From assembly GCF_042680605.1 (NCBI RefSeq), contig NZ_JBHUEE010000003.1, positions 186,001 to 250,000 of the forward strand: a DNA stretch of 64,000 bases. Direction: 5' to 3'. The stretch is from Allobogoriella deserti. GTDB taxonomy: Bacteria > Actinomycetota > Actinomycetes > Actinomycetales > Actinomycetaceae. Made by a program: the position numbers and the translations under genes. This document shows positions 58,383 to 64,000 of the stretch, piece by piece. The notes below the pieces were generated by a model. That model saw only the letters and a program-made list of their open reading frames with translations. It was not told the DNA's origin and made no database searches. Numbering within the stretch: position 1 is the first letter of the stretch; every line of letters starts with the position of its first letter.

Positions 58383-59336
58383 TTACTGCTTGACGGCGCC
58401 GAGCATGACGCCGGAGACGAAGTACTTCTGGATGAAGGGGTAGAGACAGATGATCGGCAGCATGGTCAGCACCATGGCGACGGCCTGGACGTTGGCGTTG
58501 ATCTGCGCGCTGTCGCTCCCCAGCGCCTCGGTCGAGGTCGCCGCGGCCATGAGATTCCGCAGATACATCGTCACCGGGTAGAGCTCCGCCCGGTCCATGT
58601 ACAGGAAGGCCGGGAACCACTGGTTCCAGAAGAAGACCGCGTAGAAGAGAATCATCGTCGCGATGACGGCCTTGCTCAGCGGCAGGACGATGCGCAGGAA
58701 GACGCCGTAGGTCGTCAGTCCGTCGATGGTGGCGGCCTCTTCGAGGTCCTCCGGGAAATTCTCGAAGAAGGACTTCATGATGAGCAGGTTGAACGCGCTG
58801 ATGGCGTTCGGCAGCACGATCGCCCACAGGGTGTTGCGCATCCCCAGACTGTCCACCAGGAGGTAGTTGGGGATGATGCCGCCGTTGAAGATCATCGTGA
58901 ACAGGGCGACGCCGATGAAGAACGTCCGGCCCTTGAGGTTCTTCTTACTGATGGCGTAGGCGAACGTCGTCGTGAGCACCATCGAGATGGCGGTGGCCAC
59001 CGTGGTGTAGACGAGGGTGTTCTGGTAGTTCCGCCAGAACATCCGGTCGCTCATCACGGCTTCGAAGGTGGTCAGGTTGAACCCGCGCGGGACGAGGTTG
59101 ACCTCGCCGCGGGTGATGTAGACCTCCGCCGAGAACGCCTGGGCGATGACGTTGATGAACGGGTAGAGCGTCAGGCAGCAGATGATGACCAGCGCGACGG
59201 CGTTGAAGACCCGGAAGACGGTGTAGCCGCGGGTGTCCTTGACCGTCGTCGGCCGGGACGACGCGATCTTGTCCGTGACCGACTCGGGACGGGTCTGGTC
59301 CAGCGCCTCGTCGGAGCGGGTCGTGTCAGTGGTCAC
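58383..59336 (-). CDS. ABC transporter permease (LplC/YtcP type)
   Basis: Membrane permease, 317 aa, six segments, after a ~40-residue charged N-terminus. Family features: VALVIICCLTLYPFINVIAQAFSAEVYITRGEVNLVPRGF, the coupling loop EDLEEAATIDGLTTYGVFLRIVLPLSKAVIATM and C-terminus IQKYFVSGVMLGAVKQ. The GTG at 59336 overlaps the previous stop (GTGA); a GTG one codon earlier is possible. It partners the LplB-type permease. Confidence 0.93.
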   Translation of the reverse strand: MTTDTTRSDEALDQTRPESVTDKIASSRPTTVKDTRGYTVFRVFNAVALVIICCLTLYPFINVIAQAFSAEVYITRGEVNLVPRGFNLTTFEAVMSDRMFWRNYQNTLVYTTVATAISMVLTTTFAYAISKKNLKGRTFFIGVALFTMIFNGGIIPNYLLVDSLGMRNTLWAIVLPNAISAFNLLIMKSFFENFPEDLEEAATIDGLTTYGVFLRIVLPLSKAVIATMILFYAVFFWNQWFPAFLYMDRAELYPVTMYLRNLMAAATSTEALGSDSAQINANVQAVAMVLTMLPIICLYPFIQKYFVSGVMLGAVKQ

Positions 59337-60361
59337 CACAGGCTCTCTCCCACGAGTCGTCGTGAGACCTGGTTCGCACCCACGATGAGCACCAGGCCGA
59401 TGAGGGCTTCGAAGAAGCCGATCGCCGCCGCGTACGAGTAGTTCCCGAGTTCGAGGCCGATGCGGTAGAGATACGTGGCGATCACGTCGGCCGTCGGGTA
59501 CAGCAGCGGGTTGTAGAGCAGCAGCACCTTCTCGAACCCGACCGACATGAACGTGCCGATGTTGAGGATGAGCAGCACGATCATGGTCGGCCGGATGCCG
59601 GGCAGTGTGACGTGCCACGTCTGCCGCCAGCGGTTGGCCCCGTCGACGCGGGCCGCCTCGTAGAGCTGCGGATCGATGGTGGTCAGTGCGGCGAGATAGA
59701 GGATCGTGCCCCAGCCGACCGTCTGCCAGATCTCGGAGGTGACGTAGATGGTGCGGAACCACTCGGCCTGCTGCATGAACGAGATCGCGTCGCCGCCGAG
59801 TGCGGTGATGACCTGGTTGATCGTGCCGCGGATGGAGACGATCTGCAGCACCATCGCGGCCACGACGACGATCGACATGAAGTGCGGCAGGTAGGAGATG
59901 GTCTGCACCGCCCGCTTGAAGAGCCGCGAGCGCAGCTCGTTGAGCATCAGCGCGAGGATGATCGGCAGCGGGAAGATGATGACGAGGCTGAGCGTGCCGA
60001 GGATGAGGGTGTTCTGGAACGCGTTCCAGAACGCGCCGTCGTTGACGATCCGCTCGACGTAGTACAACCCGACCCACTCGTCGCCGAAGATCGTCCCGCC
60101 CGGGCGGTAGCGCCGGAAGGCGATGACGTTTCCCAGCATCGGGATGTAGCGGAAGATCAGGAAGTACAGCAGCGGGAGCGCCACCAGGGTGTACAGGCGC
60201 CAGTCCTTGCGCAGTGCGAGCGCCCACTCGCTGCGGTGGCGGCGGGTCCACGCCACCGGCCCGCGACCGGACGGGCCGACCGGCGTCTGGTCCCCGAGCC
60301 GGCCGTCAGCGGGCGCGGCCGGCGGTGCCGTGAACGCGGACCCGCTCTGCGGCAGGCTCAT
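59333..60361 (-). CDS. ABC transporter permease (LplB type)
   Basis: Membrane permease, 342 aa, six segments after a ~60-residue cytoplasmic tail. Features: WRLYTLVALPLLYFLIFRYIPMLGNVIAFRRYRPGGTIFGDEWVGLYYVERI, SYLPHFMSIVVVAAMV and coupling loop YEAARVDGANRWRQTWHVTLPGIRPTMIVLLI. ATG at 60361 is used though its ribosome-binding site is weak; a GTG at 60412 would add 17 residues. First gene of the operon lplB-lplC-binding protein-GH39-yesL; a LacI-type operator lies at 60431. Confidence 0.9.
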   Translation of the reverse strand: MSLPQSGSAFTAPPAAPADGRLGDQTPVGPSGRGPVAWTRRHRSEWALALRKDWRLYTLVALPLLYFLIFRYIPMLGNVIAFRRYRPGGTIFGDEWVGLYYVERIVNDGAFWNAFQNTLILGTLSLVIIFPLPIILALMLNELRSRLFKRAVQTISYLPHFMSIVVVAAMVLQIVSIRGTINQVITALGGDAISFMQQAEWFRTIYVTSEIWQTVGWGTILYLAALTTIDPQLYEAARVDGANRWRQTWHVTLPGIRPTMIVLLILNIGTFMSVGFEKVLLLYNPLLYPTADVIATYLYRIGLELGNYSYAAAIGFFEALIGLVLIVGANQVSRRLVGESLW

Positions 60362-60430
60362 GCGGCCGGCGCCGGGAGCTGGGTGTCCATGCGACGCGTC
60401 ACCTCGTCTCACCTCGTCGTGATCGACAGC

Positions 60431-60442
60431 TCGAAAGTATCG
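60431..60442. promoter_or_regulatory. LacI-type operator upstream of the LplB operon
   Basis: TCGAAAGTATCG, continuing GGTAG, matches the site before the second GH3 gene (TCGAAACTATCGG) and the left arm of the perfect palindrome before lacI (63205-63217). It links this operon to the same regulator. Confidence 0.6.
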
Positions 60443-60646
60443 GTAGCGGCATTGCGTGGTTTCGGAGATTAGAGGGCGGATGAGAGCGCGTCAAGCGATC
60501 GAAGGAGATCGCGTCCGCACCGTGACGCTGGGCCCGAGACGCCGAGAAGTGCCCGAATGCGCAGGCCGGAGGTCCGCCGGCGCGCCAGCGGACACGGCGG
60601 AAACTTTCGGGCATCGGTCGAGCACCACGCCCGTCGGCCCACCCAG

Positions 60647-63031
60647 TCACGGCCGCCCCGCGTCGGACCCGATCTCGACCGGCACGGTGAGGCGACGGGT
60701 GTGGTCCACCGTGCGCAGGTCACCGACGAGCCGGACGGGCAGCACCGCCTGCACGTCGTCGGCCGACCTGCTCAGACGCAGTTCGAGATCGCCCGGTTCG
60801 ACGACGCGCCGCCCGTCACGCCGGGTGAAGGAAGCGGCGTCGGCCGGCACGGTGAAGCGCACCGACCGGGAGCGACCGGCCTCCAGGGGGACGCGCGCGT
60901 ACGCGAGCAGGCGGACCACGGGGCGAGTGACGGTGGCGACCGGATCGTGCAGGTAGAGCTGGACAACCTCGGTGCCGGCCCGGTCGCCGGTGTTGCGGAT
61001 CGTCACCTCGACGACGGCCTCCCCGTCCACCGGCACCTCGCACTCAGCGCCCGCCTCGCCGTCGCCGGACACGGGGCGCCCGCCGACGACGACGCTCGCG
61101 CTGTCCCAGCCGAAGCTGGTGTAGCTGCGGCCGTGGCCGAAGGCGTACAGCGGCGTCGGGTCGACGTTCGACACGTCCGTCCGGGTGCCGAGCCGCTGGG
61201 TGAGGTACGTGCCGGGCTGTGCGCCTTCGTGGCGAGGGATGCTGACCGGCAGGCGGCCGGAGGGATTGACGTCGCCGAGGAGGACCTCGGCGACGGCCCG
61301 TCCGCCGAGCTGTCCCGGGAAGAAGGCCTGGATCGTCGCGGCGGCGCGCCGTGACAACGCCCCGACGGCGTACGGCCGGCCGGTCAGCAGCACGAGGACG
61401 ACCGGCGTGCCGGTCTCGAGCACCGCGTCGACGAGCTCGGTCTGGACGCCCGGCAGACGCAGATCGGTGGCGTCACATCCCTCACCGGAGGTGCCGCGTC
61501 CGAACAACCCGGCCCGGTCGCCGACGGTGACGATCGCGACGTCGGACGCCGCAGCTGCCTCGACGGCCGCGGCGAACCCGCTCGTGTCGTCCCCGGTGAC
61601 CGCGCACCCCGGCACGTGGGTGATCTCCGCGTCCGGGCTGAGCTCACGCAGGGCGCCGAGCACGGTCGGGATCTCGATGCCGACCTCGGACTCGGGGTGG
61701 TGCACGCCGACGTGAGCCGGGAAGGAGTAGCAGCCGAGCATCGCCATGGCCTCGTCGGCCAGCGGCCCGAGCACGGCCATGCTGCCGTGACCGGCCAGTG
61801 GCAGGACGCCGTCGTTGTCGATCAGCACGACCGCCTCACGGGCCAGCCGCAGCGCGATGTCCCGGCCGGTCTCGTCGTCCAGAGCCTGCTCCGACGGCGC
61901 AGGCTCGGGGTCGTAGTCGGCGTCGAGCAGGCCGAGTGCTGCCTTCTGGGCGAGTACCCGGCGCACGGCGGTGTCGAGGAGTTCCTCGTCGATCTCCCCC
62001 CGTTCGACCGCGTCGATGAGCGGCGTCCCGTAGCAGTGGACGGTGGGGAGCTCGACGTCGACGCCGGCGGTCAGGGCCAGGCCGGCCGCCTCGGCCTCGC
62101 TGCCGGCGACCCCGTGCAGCATGCGTAGGAAGTGCACGCCGAAGTAATCGGCCACGACGGTGCCGTCGAAGCCCCAGGTCTCGCGGAGCAGGCGGGTGAG
62201 CAGATCGGGGTCGGCGTGCGAGGGCATGCCGTCGATCTCGGTGTAGGCGGCCATCACCGAACCGGGCCGCCCCTCGCGTACCGCCATCTCGAACGGCGCC
62301 AGGACGACGTCGGCGAGCTCACTGCGGCCCATCGAGACCGGCGCGTGGTTGCGCCCGGCCCGCGAGGCCGAGTAGCCGGCGAAGTGCTTGAGCGTGGCGA
62401 TCACGCCCGCCTCCTGGAGCCCGCGCACGTACGCGGCGCCGATCGTGCCGACCAGGTACGGGTCCTCGCCGATGGTCTCCTCGGTCCGGCCCCAGCGGTA
62501 GTCCCGGGTGACGTCGAGGACGGGAGCAAGGCCTTGGTGGACGCCGACGGACCGCATCGAGGCTCCGATCCGACGGGCCATCTCGGTGACGAGTTTTGGG
62601 TCGAAGCTCGCACCCCAGGACAGCGGAATCGGGTACGCCGTGGCCTTCCAGGCCGCGAACCCGGCAAGGCACTCCTCGTGCACCAGCGCAGGAATCCGCC
62701 ACCGGTTCGCGGCCACGATCTCCCGCTGCGAGCGCGCCAGCCCGAGTGCGCCGACGGCCGGCTCGACCGGTGCCGTCCCGAACGGTCGGGTGAGCTGGCC
62801 CAGGCCGTCGGCGATCACCTCGGTCCACTGCGGCGGATCGCTCGAGAGGTCCGACTGGTACGGGGCGACGTCGCCGTTGCCGGCGTCGGCACCGACCCAG
62901 AGCCCCACGAGCTGGGAGGCCTTCTCTGCGAGGGTCATCCGCTCCACGAGATAGGCGACCCGCTCGTCGTGGCTGCGCTCCGGGTCCTGCCACGGCTGAG
63001 CCGTCAGGGTGGGCGCGTGCTCTTCGGTCAT
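60647..63031 (-). CDS. GH3 glycoside hydrolase, second paralogue (xylosidase-like)
   Basis: Exo-glycosidase, 794 aa, same three-part GH3 architecture and no signal peptide. Nucleophile Asp295 in TVVADYFGVHFL; LKHFAGYSASRAGRNHAP substrate loop; GGDVELP-like AGVDVELPT; C-terminal fibronectin III-like domain. It clearly resembles the GH3 at 25.5 kb over the whole length, but the two differ in the barrel region (SDYWSV versus ADYFGV), suggesting divided substrate preferences. ATG at 63031 follows GGAGGGTG. Divergent from lacI, with two operator copies immediately upstream; the next operon starts 286 bp downstream with its own operator. Confidence 0.93.
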   Translation of the reverse strand: MTEEHAPTLTAQPWQDPERSHDERVAYLVERMTLAEKASQLVGLWVGADAGNGDVAPYQSDLSSDPPQWTEVIADGLGQLTRPFGTAPVEPAVGALGLARSQREIVAANRWRIPALVHEECLAGFAAWKATAYPIPLSWGASFDPKLVTEMARRIGASMRSVGVHQGLAPVLDVTRDYRWGRTEETIGEDPYLVGTIGAAYVRGLQEAGVIATLKHFAGYSASRAGRNHAPVSMGRSELADVVLAPFEMAVREGRPGSVMAAYTEIDGMPSHADPDLLTRLLRETWGFDGTVVADYFGVHFLRMLHGVAGSEAEAAGLALTAGVDVELPTVHCYGTPLIDAVERGEIDEELLDTAVRRVLAQKAALGLLDADYDPEPAPSEQALDDETGRDIALRLAREAVVLIDNDGVLPLAGHGSMAVLGPLADEAMAMLGCYSFPAHVGVHHPESEVGIEIPTVLGALRELSPDAEITHVPGCAVTGDDTSGFAAAVEAAAASDVAIVTVGDRAGLFGRGTSGEGCDATDLRLPGVQTELVDAVLETGTPVVLVLLTGRPYAVGALSRRAAATIQAFFPGQLGGRAVAEVLLGDVNPSGRLPVSIPRHEGAQPGTYLTQRLGTRTDVSNVDPTPLYAFGHGRSYTSFGWDSASVVVGGRPVSGDGEAGAECEVPVDGEAVVEVTIRNTGDRAGTEVVQLYLHDPVATVTRPVVRLLAYARVPLEAGRSRSVRFTVPADAASFTRRDGRRVVEPGDLELRLSRSADDVQAVLPVRLVGDLRTVDHTRRLTVPVEIGSDAGRP

Positions 63032-63063
63032 CGATTCACCCTCCGGACCCACCACAGCATGGG

Positions 63064-63098
63064 TCGAAACTATCGGCATCATTGTCGAAACTGCTGGC
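63064..63098. promoter_or_regulatory. Two direct LacI-type sites upstream of the second GH3
   Basis: TCGAAACTATCGGC (63064-63077) and TCGAAACTGCTGGC (63085-63098) match at 12 of 14 positions with a 21-bp period. They are 33-67 bp upstream of the GH3 start. Confidence 0.6.
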
Positions 63099-63204
63099 GC
63101 TCCCTGGACAGTAGATGTGGCGCGTCACGGCGTCAACTGCGCCCGCGGGGCGATATGGTGCGCAATTATGCTCTCGACCGGGCCGCCGATACCCGCGTAG
63201 GATT

Positions 63205-63217
63205 CGAAAGTATTTCG
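63205..63217. promoter_or_regulatory. Palindromic LacI-type operator before lacI
   Basis: CGAAAGTATTTCG has perfect CGAAA/TTTCG arms, identical to those of the operator at 31247, and lies 41 bp upstream of the lacI start, fitting autoregulation. Confidence 0.7.
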
Positions 63218-63258
63218 GTGACCGGGCTGTCGAGGACGGATCGAGGAATCGCACGACG

Positions 63259-64000
63259 ATGAGCACCACGATCGCGACGATCGCGAAGGAAGCAGGGGTC
63301 TCGGTCCCGACGGTCTCCAAGGTGCTCAACGGGCGGCCCGACGTCGCCCGGGCCACCCGGGAACGCGTCGAGCAGGTGCTCGAACAGCACCGCTACCGGC
63401 GCCGGAACACCTCGCGCTCATCAGGTTCGCGGCTCATCGACCTCGTCTTCCACGAGCTGGACTCCGCTTGGGCCGTGGAGATCATGCGCGGAGTCGAACG
63501 GGCAGCCCACGAGAACGGCCTCAACGTGGTGCTCTCCCATCTCGCCGGTGCGCACAGGCCGCGCCAGGCATGGCTGGACAGCGTCATCGCGCGGCGCCCG
63601 CTCGGGGTCATCCTGGTCCTCTCGGACCTCGACACCAGCCAGCGCCGCCAGCTCGAGACACGGAACATTCCGTTCGTCGTGGTCGACACACTCGGCGAGT
63701 TGCCCGCCGGCGTGCCCGCCGTCGGCTCGGCGAACTGGAACGGCGGCCTGGTGGCGACCCGCCACCTGCTCGAACTCGGGCACCGGCGCATCGGCGTGAT
63801 CGCGGGCCCCCCGGATGTCATGTGCAGCCGCCAGCGCGTGGACGGCTACCGTGCGGCGCTGGACGAGGGCGGGGTGGCCTTCGACCCCGACCTGGTGCGC
63901 AACGGCCGCTTCACCGCCGAGAGCGGCTATGAGCGCGGGCTGGAGCTGCTGGACCGCGAGGAGCGGCCGACGGCGATCTTCGCGGGGAACGACCTCGAGG
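63259..64000 (+). CDS. LacI-family regulator (3' end beyond window)
   Basis: Partial gene, 247 codons seen and open at the edge. HTH: TTIATIAKEAGVSVPTVSKVLNGRPDVARATRERVEQVLEQHRYRRRNT. Effector domain: LIDLVFHELDSAWAVEIMRGVERAAHENGLNVVLSHLAG, VGSANWNGGLVATRHLLELGHRRIGVIAGPPDVMCSRQRVDGYRAAL, PTAIFAGNDLE. It closely resembles the LacI at 31.3 kb (both keep SKVLN-RPDVA and SAxNWxGG), consistent with their similar operators. Divergent from GH3; probable repressor of GH3 and the LplB operon. Confidence 0.93.
   Translation, partial: MSTTIATIAKEAGVSVPTVSKVLNGRPDVARATRERVEQVLEQHRYRRRNTSRSSGSRLIDLVFHELDSAWAVEIMRGVERAAHENGLNVVLSHLAGAHRPRQAWLDSVIARRPLGVILVLSDLDTSQRRQLETRNIPFVVVDTLGELPAGVPAVGSANWNGGLVATRHLLELGHRRIGVIAGPPDVMCSRQRVDGYRAALDEGGVAFDPDLVRNGRFTAESGYERGLELLDREERPTAIFAGNDLE

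Noticed and set aside
1..64000. tRNA, rRNA, CRISPR arrays, insertion sequences, phage or plasmid genes
   Set aside because: No cloverleaf, regular spacer-repeat array, transposase, integrase, terminase or replication gene was recognised by reading; a tRNAscan/Infernal run would be needed to exclude small RNAs fully.

Overview
The window is very GC-rich with strongly GC-biased third codon positions, many GTG starts, 1-4 nt gene overlaps (ATGA, GTGA, TGATG), likely leaderless transcripts, and actinobacterial family signatures (SigX5/SigG-type sigma factor, DinB2-type polymerase, AztD zinc chaperone). It looks like chromosomal DNA of a free-living, polysaccharide-degrading actinobacterium, probably Micrococcales (Cellulomonas/Ruania/Beutenbergia-like; the genus is inference). 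No rRNA, tRNA, CRISPR array, phage or complete transposon was seen, and no stretch over 300 bases lacks a gene or a described element.

Layout. 0.1-1.3 kb: a tiny CxxC protein and a Ser/Pro/Asp-rich lipoprotein. 1.4-5.9 kb: FadR/GntR regulator, TRAP transporter (dctP-dctQ-dctM) and an SDR dehydrogenase, a probable sugar-acid uptake and oxidation unit. 6.0-9.5 kb: K+ channel, a Y-family polymerase with leucine at the steric-gate position, and a zinc metallochaperone behind a Zur-type box. 9.5-13.7 kb: a thiamine/HMP ECF transporter operon (ykoF-ykoE-EcfA-EcfT) under a TPP riboswitch whose promoter can be read. 13.8-18.7 kb: DHFR-like protein plus ECF sigma factor, ABC-F ATPase, TetR and alpha/beta hydrolase. 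18.7-23.6 kb: SorC regulator divergent from an MHS transporter, sulfatase and VOC protein. 23.6-25.4 kb: FAD monooxygenase and TetR sharing two palindromic operators.

25.5-32.4 kb: first LacI-controlled sugar unit (binding protein, two permeases, GH3). 32.4-41.4 kb: recC-recB-recD. 41.5-48.4 kb: second sugar ABC transporter, a duplicated secreted esterase and a divergent LacI. 48.4-54.3 kb: FAD monooxygenase, GH67 alpha-glucuronidase, DUF2867 protein, SDR and LysR. 54.3-64.0 kb: third sugar unit (LplB/LplC-type permeases, large binding protein, GH39 beta-xylosidase, YesL-like protein), a second GH3, and a LacI gene cut by the window end.

Taken together, GH67, GH39, two xylosidase-like GH3 enzymes, a tandem esterase and three oligosaccharide ABC importers, each near a LacI-type regulator, point to glucuronoxylan/arabinoxylan oligosaccharide use. 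The transporter ATPase (MsmX-like) and any endo-xylanase are not in the window. The most unusual signals are a paired 36-bp repeat inside two unrelated genes in different reading frames, the leucine steric gate in the DinB-type polymerase, a 40-bp near-perfect inverted repeat at the very end of a lacI gene, and several well-resolved operator pairs.
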